Assembly (NCBI GenBank): GCA_028023455.1
Contig: JAQFVV010006197.1
Location: 16,549,254-16,613,253, forward strand
Reading direction: 5' to 3'
Origin: Epiperipatus broadwayi
Taxonomy: Eukaryota; Onychophora; Udeonychophora; Euonychophora; Peripatidae
Length of the DNA stretch: 64,000 nt
Made by a program: the position numbers and the translations under genes. Of this stretch, positions 21,204 to 33,391 are shown one piece after another; within the stretch, counting starts at the first letter, position 1, and the number at the start of each line of letters is the position of its first letter. The notes under the pieces are model-generated. The model saw nothing but the letters and a program-made list of their open reading frames with translations, did not search any database and was not told the origin of the DNA.

Positions 21204-21748
21204 ATAACAAATGTAATTTAAAGTGATTTCTTAATACCTTCACGCTCTCTCTTCTATATGCTTAAGATTTGTCCATATATAAATGTTCGGGTCGAAAGGA
21301 TGGGTGGATTCATTTCCATCCTTTCTAAAATACTATATCTTGTGTTGGGAAAAGTAAGAGTATTCATTTATAATTTATCTTTAATGTGCATTGGCTTAAT
21401 CACTAATATCACTATTACAGTATAAAAACATAGCACTATATAAAATAATATCTCATTATATATGTTTAATTTCAACTAAAGAATGACATGTCGTAAATTG
21501 TAAAGATTTTGCAAGTGTCATTCTTTCAAAAATAACAAATATAATTTAAAGTGATTGCTTAACACCTTCATGCTCTCATTTCCATATGCTTAAGATTTGC
21601 CCATACATAAATGTTTGGGTCAAAGGTGGGTGGATTCATTCCATCCTTTCTAAAATACTATATTTTGTGTCAGGAAAAGAGAGAGCATTTATAATTTATC
21701 TTTAAAGCCCATGTGCATTGGCTTAATCACTAATATCACTATTGCAAT
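21204..21748. repeat. two direct copies of a ~220-bp segment, 328 bp apart
   Basis: 21204-21420 and 21532-21748 share ATAACAAATRTAATTTAAAGTGATT, CATATGCTTAAGATTTG, CATCCTTTCTAAAATACTATAT and CATTGGCTTAATCACTAATATC. Between them lies a perfect 11-bp inverted repeat, AAAGAATGACA at 21478-21488 and its complement at 21517-21527. Confidence 0.85.
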
Positions 21749-22079
21749 AATATGTTAGGTAAATTGACTTAATGTATTGTATGTGGAAATCACATAAATG
21801 AGGAATTTAAAATAATAGTAAAATAGCTTGTAATTATCCAATTAATTGAAGATCTAAACAAAGTGCATAATAACCTAAAATGCTGGATAATTAGGAAATA
21901 AACTTTAGCTTATAGTAGGTGTGTAAAGGCAAGGAAACCTTTGTGATGTTGAAGAAGTATTATTGTGAAAAAAAGTAGTTCATTACAAAACTAGCAAATG
22001 AAAAAAGTCAAAATACTTGTAAATGATAACAAGAAGGAAGTACAGATTAATGGATATAGAAAGTGATCAACAGATCAGA

Positions 22080-23440
22080 GAAGAGTTAGAAGGGAAGAAT
22101 AGGCAAAACCCTGCAAGAGAAACAGTAGAAGTATTTATTTCAGAAGATATAAGAGAATAGGGTGATGAGATATTCTGGGGAATTGGAGTTGAAATGGATC
22201 TACCTCACAAAAAAGATAGGTCAGTAGAAAAGCCAAAAGAAGAGAGTATAAGAATGAATGAAACGCATGCAGCAGATCATGAAGATGATGGAACAAATGT
22301 TTGACAAACAAAACTGCAAATTGGACCAATTGAAGACAGGTCTTGCTGGATTGAAAACAGGAATGGTATCAGTGAAGTCAGATATAACCAAATTGACCAT
22401 CAGTTTAGAAAATAAAATAGATAAACAGAATAATGAAATGAAAACAGTTAATAAGGATTAGTAACCAAATTTTAGAATTGAGGGATGAAATCAAAGATAT
22501 GAAGGGAAAAATTGAAAAAATGGACTTCAAATGTCAAAATAAAATAATGGATTGGCAAGATGACTAGAAAGTCGGTTTAATGAAGTTGTGGAAATTACAC
22601 AGACTTGTGAGAGTCTAGACCTCAATATAAAGGAAAAACAAGACCGACAAGAATTGCAAGTAAAGGAGGGACTAGAGAAAGATACAAAATAAAGGTCATG
22701 GAAACCATACAAAATAATGGGATGATCAATGTAGAAGAGAAAATGAAGTTAATGGAGGGCGATAATCAGAGACTAATGGAAGCACATGTTGTGATCGAGA
22801 ATGAAATCTTGTAAAACAATGAGGGCCTCAAGAAGATGACGGAGAATCAAAAATAACTTATGGGCCCAACTAAAGGAACTAAAAGGATTAATTGACCAGT
22901 GTATTGGGATTCTAGAAGATAGGTTATAAAAGAACTGGAGGATTATGGGAGAAATAATCCAATGTACTCACAATGTCAAGCACTCTTGGGAAAACTAGAT
23001 ACTTCCATTAAAAAGGTCTTAGGCCAAGAAAGGGATCATCATGAGATAGATTCTATTATCAGAATCAAGGAAGAGGGGAGAATGACACACCTGCAATATG
23101 TAAATACAAATAAAGACACTGGTCAGAAGAAAGAGTTGTAGAGTCAGTTCAATATAAGAATGGTACAGTGAGCTCATTCACTCAGTTTTTTAAATTGAAG
23201 GTATTCAAAGGCTTGCCCTTGAAACCCTACGGAGCCTGGACTTGTACTTCTCGGTAAACCAGAACCTATCAGAAAGGGAGATCATAATCACATACAGCCA
23301 TTTGCAAGATGATGCATTAGCATAGCAGGAGTCACTATTCCAGACCCCATAAACCTATGGGGATTACAAATCCCTAGTAATTGTAACCTTATGGTTGGAC
23401 TTGATGCTTGTCAAGCCCTATTTATGTGGGCAAATATGTA
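22080..23440 (+). pseudogene. gag-like coiled-coil remnant (gypsy-type)
   Basis: Plus-strand coding sense in several frames is rich in Glu, Lys, Gln and Met. A 67-codon open run (22258-22461) reads MKRMQQIMKMMEQMFDKQN, then TGLAGLKTGMVSVKSD and LENKIDKQNNEMKTVNK, a long helical coiled coil. Near 23180-23235 the phrase FFKLKVFKGLPLKPYGAW resembles the start of a capsid domain. The order of coiled coil then capsid matches gypsy gag. No pol follows, and the element is truncated or decayed. The assignment is from composition and order only. Confidence 0.5.
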
Positions 23441-24687
23441 AAATTTTAAATTTTAATTGACAGTACTTGAAATATATTAAATAAGTGTATTATATCAGTA
23501 GTGTGTTGTTATGATTGCTAAATTATATTACAAAAATAAGTAATTTTCATCAACAGTATTTCCTGGAGGTGATAAAGATTTAGACTGTTCAAGATATACT
23601 AGACACTCTGCCTGGATATGTATGCAGTCTGTCAGATGGACTAATTTTCAATAATATGATAATAATTTATTAATGCCATTATTAATTTAAAAGTGTAGAA
23701 ACATTTAATATTTTGTTATTATTAAATAACTATTCTAAATTAATCTTTATAATTAATCCTTAAGTATATTTTTATTGTGATTTAAAATAATTTTGAACAG
23801 CTTGATTAGTCATCACTAATGAATATAGAGAGAGAAGTATTAATTGTATGCACATACCACACTTTAATTGGTTTATTTTTTGTACAACAATGCTCTCGGA
23901 TAAAGGTATAAAATAAGCTAACGTAGATTGTAGAGAGGGGATTAAAAAAACAAAAGAAAGATAACTACATATAAACTGTAATGGAATTAAAAATCAAAGA
24001 GAAGTTGAAAATTAATAACATTGAATTTGAACCAAATTAAAATGATAAGTAACTGTATTTTGACTCACAAATAACAGAATAGAGAATATTTGACCAACAC
24101 TATCTGATCTATCATTTCATCAATAGGCAATTACCAGAATTTCACATTTTAAAATGGGAATCATTTTGGAAAACAAATACTTTGCTAAAAGGGACATCAG
24201 ATTTAAACCAGACAAGAAATTGTAAGCATAAAATTTTATTCTATATATTACTACAATTTTAATTATTATATTCATTATGTGTGTTTAAAGATTAAGAATT
24301 ATTTGTTTGGAATGGCAAGAAGAAAGAAAAGAAAAATATTCTGTGTGATCGTTTGTAAAATAAATATAAAATACTTTTTTCCTTTAAACCAAGTATAATC
24401 GGAACCAGATTAAAAGTAAACAAAACTTTCTGAATTTAAATTTTAAAAAAATGAAATCTATTTCAAAGGATATTAAAGTCTAACTATTTATAATGTGTGT
24501 ATTTAATTTATATTTTTTTAAAAAAATATTATGCAGATAAACCTTTTTAAAATGATTATTTACTTTGTTGTTAAAGATAGAATTAAGAATATGTTTGCTG
24601 TGTTGGTATTTGCAAAAGATGTTTAACTTATATCTTAATTAAATATACTTAATGCAAATTTTGATGAAAGAAAACAATAAGAGTCTT
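23441..24687. other. no supported gene
   Basis: AT-rich sequence without an open frame over 60 codons, RNA gene or transposon signature that I can recognise. Confidence 0.6.
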
Positions 24688-24770
24688 GCATTGGTGGTCG
24701 AGAGATCAGCGAGACTGCCTCGTACTTGCAGGCAGTTGCCCGGGTTGCGGGTTTGCATCCTGGCCAATGC
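24688..24770 (+). tRNA. tRNA-like sequence, pseudo-tRNA or SINE head
   Basis: An 83-base block begins GCATTGG and ends CCAATGC, a perfect 7-bp acceptor stem. Inside are TGGTCGAGAGATC (box A-like), GTC/GAC as a short D stem, TGCCT/AGGCA as an anticodon-type stem, an extra arm around GCCCGGGTTGC, and GGGTTTGCATCC (box B-like). The length and extra arm suggest a Leu/Ser-type tRNA. The anticodon loop would be 9 bases and the T stem has a G-G mismatch, so it is unlikely to be a working tRNA. An A-run follows after TATGACACTT, as in a tRNA-derived SINE. It has far higher GC than its surroundings. Confidence 0.45.
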
Positions 24771-24808
24771 TATGACACTTAAAAAAAAAAATTTATAATA
24801 GTGTCATA
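24771..24808. repeat. hairpin with A-run loop after tRNA-like block
   Basis: TATGACACT (24771-24779) and AGTGTCATA (24800-24808) are perfect inverted copies separated by an A-rich loop. Confidence 0.75.
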
Positions 24809-27800
24809 AAAGATAATGTTTAAAAGTTATGGATGGTAAAAACTAAATAGCAACTTCTTAATTTCTATTGTGCAATGCTGGAATTAATACTAGTTTAAAA
24901 TATTATTAAAAATGTTTTAAAATACTTTAAAATGCAGGAATCATTTTTAATTATTCCAGTATATCACCGAGGATGGAAAAATCAATAAAAATGTTTTTGA
25001 GAAAATTTTTCTTTTGCAGTCAAAGTTGGAGATATTATTTAAGCTACAGCTTAGTTTAAAAAAAATAAAATAAAGAAAAATGGATCCAAAATTCTGCAGA
25101 AAATATTTATAAGCATTACTGTATTGTTATTTTGTTTGCCAGAAAGTCTTAAATGTTTTATTTTATTTTATCATGCTAAAATATGAAAATATGGATGCGT
25201 CATTTTGTAAAATAGCTTGCCAGCCAACAATGACCTCGTTCTCCCTTGTCAGTCTACTTATAGTGAAGGAATTTAGATTATGGACTATGGGAATAAAATA
25301 TAACAATGATTTATTATTATTGTTCATATTTATTATTATCTTATATTAGTTTTGATATGCTATTAAGGTTTTTTTAAATTTATGATATAAATATGAAATT
25401 ATTCTGAAAACAGAGTAAAGTAAAAAAAAATGTTTTTTTTCTTACTTGTTGGCTTAAAGTCTATATTAAATTAGGCTTGTCTAGATAGAGAAAAATACAC
25501 ATCTCTTACATTTATGAAAATTATTTATTAATATTCTATCTATGGGCAAACAGACAGAATAATTTGTCAGAAGTATAATAGTATTTACTTATAATTATTT
25601 TATATGGAATTTTCCATATAACCAGGTAAACTTTCATTTTATATATTTACAATATTTTGCCTATAATTTAGTATGTCCACTTTAGTTTTTAGAATTTATG
25701 CTATTTTTCATTGACTGTGTGTGTTTCTTATTATTGCAAATTTTATTATGCTTTTTAAAATATTTTATAGTCATTTGACTTATAGTATCTTTATTGGTTT
25801 CATGCACTCTAATAAATGCATTGTTTGAAATTGGATATTTACCTCCTTAGCTTTTAATGTAAGAATTATTTTATCTTGCCATTGTTTTAATGAGGATTTG
25901 CGCTTGTTCCCATTTGATAAATGTGGGAAACATAATTTTATTAAATATTGTATTATTGATATTATGCATTGGTAGATGGAATATACTTTTCCATTGCTTA
26001 TTCCATGAGAGGATTATATTGTTGAGGCTTATAATTATTTTATGCTTAGCTAGTATAGTTTAATCCTTAAAGAGGATTGTTTTTATGGTATGCATTCCAA
26101 TTTCCTGTGTTGAGATGATGTCCACAAAATTATGTAACTAGGAAAAAGTATTGGAATCTGCCAGTGTTATAAAATTATATAATGTTGCTCTGAGAAGCAG
26201 AAACCTTTCTTTATTCTCTGATCCCTTACGATCCATGTCTAATTATTTTTCACCATCCATGGTGAAGTTCTTGGTGTTTTAGAATTTGTATGGCAATGAT
26301 AAGGTAGAGTTAACTTCAGGTACACTTGTTTATCTATAGTGTTTAGCTAAATAAAGTGTATGCATTGTGCGGTTGTACCTTGCCATGCTGTTGCACCTTG
26401 CCAATGATTTACAAGCAAACCAACAAAATTTATTAGTAATTTTAAAACTTATCTTGTGTATAGCATAATAAGAGATGCACATATGTAATATCATTTCATT
26501 TTCGTCAAGCAGTAGTTCACCGATGGATCATAAAATGTTTTAATTGTTAAGATGATTATTCTGTGGATATAGGAAAAATTTAGTATCTTGTATATATTTG
26601 ACTTCTGGTATCTGTTCCCATATTTATATAATTAATTGCTTGATGCTAAACAGTAATTGTTTCATTTGTGCTTCCTATGATAATTGCCATTATCATATTA
26701 CTTATTGGTAAAGTTCAGTTATATTTGAATGCTGTCAGTAGCATACCATAGATGGATATTATGATGACAGTTATTAGACATGTCAGTGCATTAAAATTGT
26801 CAATAAATCTAAAAGGGAATCTCCATTTAACAAAATGAATATACCTTGCTTTATGTTGTTTCTGAAATATATATGTTTTCGGTTATTTATTATTATTGTA
26901 AAAAGTTGTAAATAGTGTAAATAAATCTTGTTGTTTGAAAATATATTTAGCTGTTTGTGGCCTTATTGCCAATCATCATCCATATTATTAGTGTTATTGC
27001 TATCAACACATTGTTTTAATGTCACAAAATCATCATCAGTTATATAGCAGATCTTATTATGCACTAACCTATCCCAATGAATTTTGATAAGCTCTTACAT
27101 TTAAAGGACACTTAGAGTTTATGGCTTATTGATCTTAAGCACATCTTATTTTAAATAATATTTTAATGATCTATTGATTTTGGAATATATTTATCTAAAT
27201 CATTAGATACACTATCCACTAATCTTGATCACATAGTCCATATTCATTAAATAAATTGTAATACATAGATTATTATACTGACTTTATTAAATTAAAATCT
27301 CATGAAATTTGAAGTCCATTTATTATTAATATTGGAATTGTCAAATGTTCTCTAGTAATTTCAGCTTTGTTTTATGAGCTACCTCGGCTTGTTATATTTG
27401 ATAATGGCAAAATTCTTTTCACTGATCCAAATATGTCTTTAAAAATAAAAATGTTTAAGCATTTGAACCTGGGAGAATTAATTTACTGATTAGTAATTTC
27501 AGCTTTAACTGTATTGTCAGTTTTCTTCTCTTAAGCCAATTTATTAGGCTTTGATTTGAGTTTTTATGTTTATCTCCACTGCTTTATTGATTCAGTATAG
27601 CTTTAAGTTGTAATTTTTTTTTTAGTTTAGAATTCATAATCTTATTTTAATTTGGAATTTAAATATTTTATTTCATTTTAATCAAACTTACATAATTAGA
27701 TGCACTCTTGATTATTAATTACTTCATAGAAATATAAACTAAATCAATCTTTTAGTATCTTATTAGACTCTAGTAATTAAGAGTCTAATTAATATCAGAT

Positions 27801-28079
27801 ATAGGAGATGTAAGATGGAGGTATTGTAAGATCCATAGTACATTTGTGACCTTCTCCTAAATTTGCATATGCTAGCCAGTCAGTTTTCATACAGAACTTT
27901 ATATGATCATTTATATTATGAATTATGTTTTACATGGTATTTAGAATGCCTCATGATAGATGTTTTTTTTTATTTGTTTTATATGTTTAGGGTGTGCCTC
28001 TTGTTATATTTATTATTACCTTGGTTTGGAGGTTACAGTAATTAAAAAGTTTCTGGAATGAAAATAGAGAGGAAGTTAT
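24809..28079. other. AT-rich non-coding stretch
   Basis: No supported gene. Phrases such as TTTTCCATTGCTTATTCC (about 25987) and ACCTTGCCATGCTGTTGC (about 26376) recall the LTR-like repeats near 20.3 kb. Part may therefore be the LTR or leader of the gypsy fragment that begins at 28080, but no paired LTR is proven. Confidence 0.45.
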
Positions 28080-28113
28080 TACTATATCAGGTAACCCATA
28101 ATGTACCAGGATA

Positions 28114-28545
28114 TTGGTGAAATTCTTTAGAAGACAGATTGCCAGATTAAGAACCCTGGATACTTACTCATTAAGTGAGAGGCAAATACTTTACATAGTT
28201 CAGCATAACCTTCCCCTGAAGATCGAACAATTGTTATTATGCACCAATGTTAGTAGCATTGAGCAGCTTGCAGAATTACTTAATAGTATTGATCTCAATA
28301 ACCAAAACATGAATAGTAAATTTGATAAAAAGAGAAAGGAAGAAATCTCTTGCAATGCCATTAACTACAAAAGTAGAAAAAACAACATCCAATACCAAAA
28401 ACAAAAAGAGAGTCATAAAAAACCTACCAACAGTAGGAATGATGAGAGCAATAGCCACCCATTGCAGGTCACAAAACATACATTCAAGACACCCAATACT
28501 ATACCAAATCCATCGACTTTCAAAAAGAATAGTACAACAAACTAA
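28114..28545 (+). pseudogene. gag C-terminal region (gypsy 3)
   Basis: An open frame of 143 codons begins within the capsid domain (KFFRRQIARLRTLD, then SERQILYIVQHNLPLKIEQ, a pattern like the C-terminal capsid helices of gypsy gag). It continues into a Lys/Asn/Ser-rich tail. The Met is probably not the original start, because the coding sense begins upstream (about 28090). No zinc knuckle is visible. It lies just ahead of the protease. Confidence 0.6.
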
Positions 28546-28689
28546 ATGGGTACTGGAGCGATTGTTCCTCCTCTCTAGCAACCACATTAAATAAGGGGAA
28601 CAAAATAAAACCCTTAAAAAGAGAAAATCACCAATATGACATATTCATGGAAAGATAGAGCACCTAACTATGATCTGCAAAGTGTCCTC

Positions 28690-28990
28690 ATGATAGAATA
28701 TTGCTTGAGGATTTGTCTATCAGAGTGCTAATTGACTCTGGAAGCCAAAGGTCTCTGGTATTGATGCACCTTTACAACAAAATTACACTTAAAAAAATCA
28801 TAACATTAAAGTCCTACCTAATTGACCAAACAATATTCTATTATGTATTCCTTATCTTAAATGGCCTCATTTAAGAAGCCATATTATGGGCAGACTTCCT
28901 GCATATGAATAGCTGTCTAGTTGATTTCCTTAATAAAGTAGTCAGGGTAAGTGATGAGGTCCTAGAAATAACTCTGCTGACCAAGATAAG
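28690..28990 (+). pseudogene. aspartic protease (gypsy 3)
   Basis: The phrase VLIDSGSQRSLV at about 28726-28760 is a retropepsin active site (D-S-G). A hydrophobic strand follows, and then ILWADFLHMNSCLVDFL (about 28885-28933), matching the second protease landmark where ILG.DFL...... is usual. Stops interrupt it. The 3' part enters the first inverted arm. Confidence 0.75.
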
Positions 28991-29629
28991 ACCTACCTGA
29001 AATTGACTGCATAGCATCAAATGTTCCTGAGGCACTCATACAAGCAAAGATCACTGAATCCAATTCGATTGGTGGCAATGACAAGAGCAAGTTTCCATTT
29101 TGATAAATGCAACAGAATATTTTCTAAAGTGCCAGGAGTGATAAAGGGGATTTCAATAACGCATCAAATTATTCGATGACCAGTCATTTCAGTCCAAGTC
29201 ATACCCCATACCATACTAATATTGTGAGAAAATAATCAAGAAAATCAATAAGATGCTTGAGTGGGGGATTATTTATAAATGCTCTTCACCATACTGCAAT
29301 CCTGTAATGACAGTAAAGAAGAGCATTTATAAATAATTTTCCACTCAAGCATCTTATTGATATGCTTGGTTATTTCCGCACAATATTAGTATGGTATGGG
29401 GTATGACTTTGACTGAAATGGCTGGTCATCAAATAATTTGATGCATTGTTGAAATCCCCTTTATCACTCCTGGCACTTTAGAAAATATTCTGTTGCATTT
29501 ATCAAAATGGAAACTTGCTCTTGTCATTGCCATCAATCAAATTGGATTCAGTGATCTTTGCTCGTATGAGTGCCTCAGGGACATTTGATGCTATGCAGTC
29601 AATTTTAGGTAGGTCTTATCTTGTCAGTA
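28976..29629. repeat. 312-bp inverted repeat with 30-bp spacer
   Basis: Left arm 28976-29287 and right arm 29318-29629 are complementary along their whole length, with scattered substitutions (roughly one in fifteen to twenty) and no large gap. The arms encode the protease-to-RT part of a gypsy element, including in the left arm a phrase equivalent to YPIPYQY and a WG.I-type RT entry. The RNA or single strand would fold into a long hairpin. Confidence 0.93.
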
Positions 29630-29658
29630 GTGTTAGGTGGATGATATTTTGTCTAGAT

Positions 29659-30303
29659 TGAAAACACTATAATATTTTCAATCCAAGCTCATTAGCTTAT
29701 ATAGTCATATATGTCTGAACTCAGTTTAGTACCTATACATTTTTGGGTTTTTGGTTCTTTAATAACCATAGTCACTACTATCCTATTAGGCAGATTGGTT
29801 TTAAGCTCATAAACATCACATGATCACCATTTTTATGCTTGTTTATAACTGTTATTAAAACAAGTAAAACTCTCTATATGTATTGCCACTAAGTGCAAGT
29901 CACAGTAATCACTAGATCCTAAGATCTAGGTCCAGAGCTCTTAGATCCAAGGCTCCTCACCAGTGATGGCCACAAACCAGAAACTAGTCTGGGGATATTG
30001 GATGAGTAGGTACTAGAGGAGGATTTTATGCACAAGCCTTCTGGCATCCATTAATTACTCTGTCTTGCACTGAGTGGCAATACATATAGAGAGTTTTGCC
30101 TGTTTTTATAAGTTATAAGCAAAAATAAGAAACTGTGATCATGTGATGTTTATTGGCTTAAAACCAATCCTGCCTAATAGAATAGTGATGGCTATGGTTA
30201 GAACCAAAGACTCCAAAATGTATAGGTACTGAACTGAGTTCAGTCCTATTTGACTATATAAGCTAATGAGCTTGGATTCAAAATATTACAGTGTTTTTAA
30301 TTT
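29659..30303. repeat. inverted pair of LTR-like segments
   Basis: 29659-29912 and 30049-30303 are inverted copies (for example ATCCAAGCTCATTAGCTTAT against its complement near 30261-30282; TATTGCCACT near 29881 against its complement near 30075). The spacer holds ATCCTAAGATCTAGG and GGCATCCATTAATTACTC, which recur at 30355 and 30431. Confidence 0.9.
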
Positions 30304-30351
30304 GTCTTGTGGTTTTGTAGTTAAGTAGAGATAAAAGGTGGCTGCTAGAGG

Positions 30352-30645
30352 GTTGCATTAGATCCTAAGATGTAGATGCAGTGCTCTCAGATCTAAGGCA
30401 CTAGATGGGGATTTTATGCACAAGCCTTCTGGCATCCATTGATTACTCTGGCTTGCACTGAGTGGCAATATGTATAGAGAGTTTTGCCTGTTTTAATAAC
30501 AGTTATAAGCAAGCATTAGAAGGAGGCATCCATTGATTACTCTGGCTTGCACTGAGTGGCAATATGTATAGAGACTTTTGCCTATTTTAATAACAGTTAT
30601 AAGCAAGCATAAGAAATGGTGATCATATGATGTTTATTGGCTTAA
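30352..30645. repeat. third LTR-like copy with 94-bp tandem duplication
   Basis: A direct, shortened copy of the LTR-like sequence at 29923-30200. Within it, units 30431-30524 and 30525-30620 (both starting GGCATCCATTGATTACTC) are tandem duplicates. Confidence 0.88.
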
Positions 30646-31990
30646 AAAATTGAATATCTAGAGATTTGTAAAATGGTTCAAAAAAAGAGTTAATAGTGAT
30701 ACAACAAAATTATATTTGTGAACGAGCAAGGAAAGTTATAGTAGAGAATGAAAATTTTTTACAATTATAGAATAATTTTTTTAGTATTGGAAGGAAAATT
30801 GTTTTGTAATAATAAGAAAGATGGAACTATTACTAAAAAAAGGAATGGTTTTATAAAATATGTCATATAATAATAAAGAAATGCAAATAAAACTATAATT
30901 ACAATATTTCATTAATTTCTGAGCATTTTAAATGAAGGGATCAGACATGCAATTAAATCTATAAAGAAAGGAAAAGCTCCAGAAAAAGGTTTTTTTATTG
31001 ATATCTTAATACAAGTAAATGAATAGAAAAAATTATAGGCAAAACTATATATCAAATGTCTAAATGATAAAGATGTACCAGACTATTTGAATGAACTGGA
31101 TTCAAAAGTAGTTTTAGCCTAGTTAATCATATGCAAGGATTGAGAAGTTATATAAAGAATTAATGCATTTTATTTGCCATTGTGCTCTGGATTTATAGAT
31201 TAGCAAAAGGCATTTGAAATCTATACACATTTTACAGTCACTCAGGATATTCCGGCAAATATTTATTAAAATGCAAAAATAGAGAATAAAAGTATAAAGA
31301 GATTATTTAAGTCATCTATATTTTACCAGTGATATAGTTACTTTTGCAAATATTGCTTCAGAGCTTCAGGAAATATTGCAAATGATGTCTGATGGAAGTA
31401 GGATTAAAGATAAATTCTAAACATTAAAATAGTGTTTAATAGATTTTCTCAGAAGAAAATGAAAATTGATTATCATGAATTAGAAGTTAATTAATCATCA
31501 AATTAAACTTGGATGGAGTTATTTTTATAGAAATTTAATATTAAAAAGAATATATCTATGTGTTTGAAAAAGGAAGTTTTTAATATATATGTTTTATCAG
31601 TTTTTATATATGTATGTGAAACTTGAATACTTTTCACAAAAAAATTCAGACTTCAGATTATTCAACAAAATATGGAGAAATATATGTTGGGAATAATAAG
31701 AAGGGATCAGAAATCGAAAATGTAGATAAGAGAGCAAATAGATCATTGAAAAAATTAATAAACTGAAATCATATAGGGTTAATTAACATATTGCTAGAAG
31801 AAATAATGATTAATGACCATGTGAATTCTTAAATTAGATTCCAAAAGATTCTAAATGTTTACAAAGAGATTACATGTGAGAGGAATGGATGTAATAAGGA
31901 AGTTTGCTAGTATAATTAGAAAAATTAGATTAAACTTGAGGAATCCTTCATCATGTCATGAACTGATAATGATTGAAAATGAATGACTTA
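30640..31990 (+). mobile_element. LINE B, degenerate non-LTR retrotransposon
   Basis: Same family as LINE A and LINE E. Plus-strand pieces include IRHAIKSIKKGKAPEK (about 30945), a degraded RT active-site region reading VTFANIASELQEIL (about 31343), and a C-terminal tail with LDWELVY-type degraded text around 31500-31900. Frames break often and many residues are lost, so it is one of the oldest copies. The RT would have served target-primed insertion. Confidence 0.7.
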
Positions 31991-32420
31991 GAATGTGATT
32001 TTAGAATCACTTGATGTGTTACTTGTTTTATTGTTTTCAATGAGAATGTGGGATATATTTTTACTGGGTATTAAAAATGTTGTGATTGCTGAATTTTTTC
32101 AGATAACTATCATGATTTTAGATTTTAAACACTTTTTTTTTTTAAATGTTAGCTTATTAAATAGTTTTTTTCTTTTTTTAATAAAAAAAAGTTGATTTTT
32201 TTTTTGCATTTAGTGTTTATTTAAATATAATTCAAAATAAGTTATATACCTATCATATTTTTTTCTATTTGTGCACTTAAGAATTTGGAATCATTCTTTT
32301 ATTATAATGTACTAGAAGTTGAAACAACAAATATTTGTGTTATAAGCTCTATTGAAAATAAAAATGATATTTAAGTCATTCATAAACATGATCAGTTTTA
32401 TCAGCAATGAAGTTTGCTTT
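31991..32420. other. no supported gene
   Basis: T-rich sequence. The open run at 31995-32195 is hydrophobic because of the T-richness and has no known domain. Confidence 0.6.
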
Positions 32421-33104
32421 TTAAAAATGGTAATCATCTGAAATCCGGGCACGGCTGCTTGGGGCGTTGTTTATGTGTACAAAACACATAAAAATGTCGT
32501 TTACTATGACCGGCCTTATGGCTAATACAACATTTAATATTGTATTAATCTATTACGGCAGGACCCTTTACATGACATTGCACAAAATATTATGGCCCAT
32601 TTTGTGCTTCGAAACTATTTACCCGTATTTGTTCTATTCATAGCTGATTACCGTATTGCTTGAGGGTGTTTGAATTTCAAGTCGGTACAACTTTTTAAAT
32701 CTCCGTAATAGAGTAATGTCATTTATATTTAAATAATGTTGTTAATTACTAATAATTGTCATATGGTCCCCACCCTTCCCTAAAAAAATGTTAATATGTA
32801 AAAAATTGGCAAAGTGTATGTTCGAACACACTTCGACAAATCTCACGCACTAAGTCATGTTTCAGTGTGGCAAATATACGAGACCAATAAAAGGTCTAAG
32901 AAGAACGTGCAATTTTAAAACTTTTCTTCAGAATTGCCGAGTATAGAAAGTTTGTGAGATTATGTCCTTTTTTCAGGCACACAATGTCTACTTTTTATTA
33001 CAGCACTAAAATAATAATAATTTTAAAAAGTCCAAAGTTTGTGTCCTTTTTTTTTTTCATTTCATTACAAATTGACAAGTATTTGGCTTATATTTTTTGC
33101 AGTG

Positions 33105-33391
33105 GGTTAAAATAAATGACTATTTTTGTTGACTTTTTGTTAATAATAACAAAGTACGAAATCCCACCCCCACCCCCCAAAAAAAGCAGTTTATTGTAGA
33201 AGGCCAAAAAAAAGGTAATTCAAACAAAATATAAATCAAAGTAAAAAGTGAGAAAAAGTTGTTGAAAAAAAAAAAAAGTAAATTATTGACTTTTTGTTAC
33301 AATTCTTATTCTGAGTGTGGGGGTGGGGGTTTTAAAACAATTTTTTATCCCCAAAAAAACACAAAAGTTACTTTTTATTTAATAAGAAGAA
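33105..33391. repeat. internal repeat unit of the TIR element, left part
   Basis: Matches 36529-36791 (ATAAATGACTATTTTTGTT, AGTTTATTGTAGAAG, GAGGGTGGGGGTGGG-like tract, CACAAAAGTTACTTTT, ATTTAATAAGAAGAA). The rest of this unit was displaced to 36414-36528 by the PLE insertion, so one full unit is about 400 bp including the displaced part. Confidence 0.85.

Larger units (their letters stand above)
28080..30640. mobile_element. gypsy element 3, truncated and folded into inverted repeats
   Basis: A plus-strand gag end and protease (28114-28990) run into the start of RT. That segment is then repeated in reverse orientation (arms 28976-29287 and 29318-29629). Beyond this, two copies of an LTR-like sequence face each other (29659-29912 and 30049-30303), followed by a third partial direct copy (30352-30645). 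No intact pol exists. Confidence 0.75.

Noticed and set aside
24688-24770. Functional Leu or Ser tRNA gene
   Set aside because: The anticodon loop would be nine bases and the T stem has a mismatch.
27863-28045. Small hydrophobic protein
   Set aside because: Hydrophobicity follows from T-rich DNA; no conserved feature.
31995-32195. Membrane-protein-like open frame
   Set aside because: A long T-run creates Phe/Leu codons; no start context or domain.
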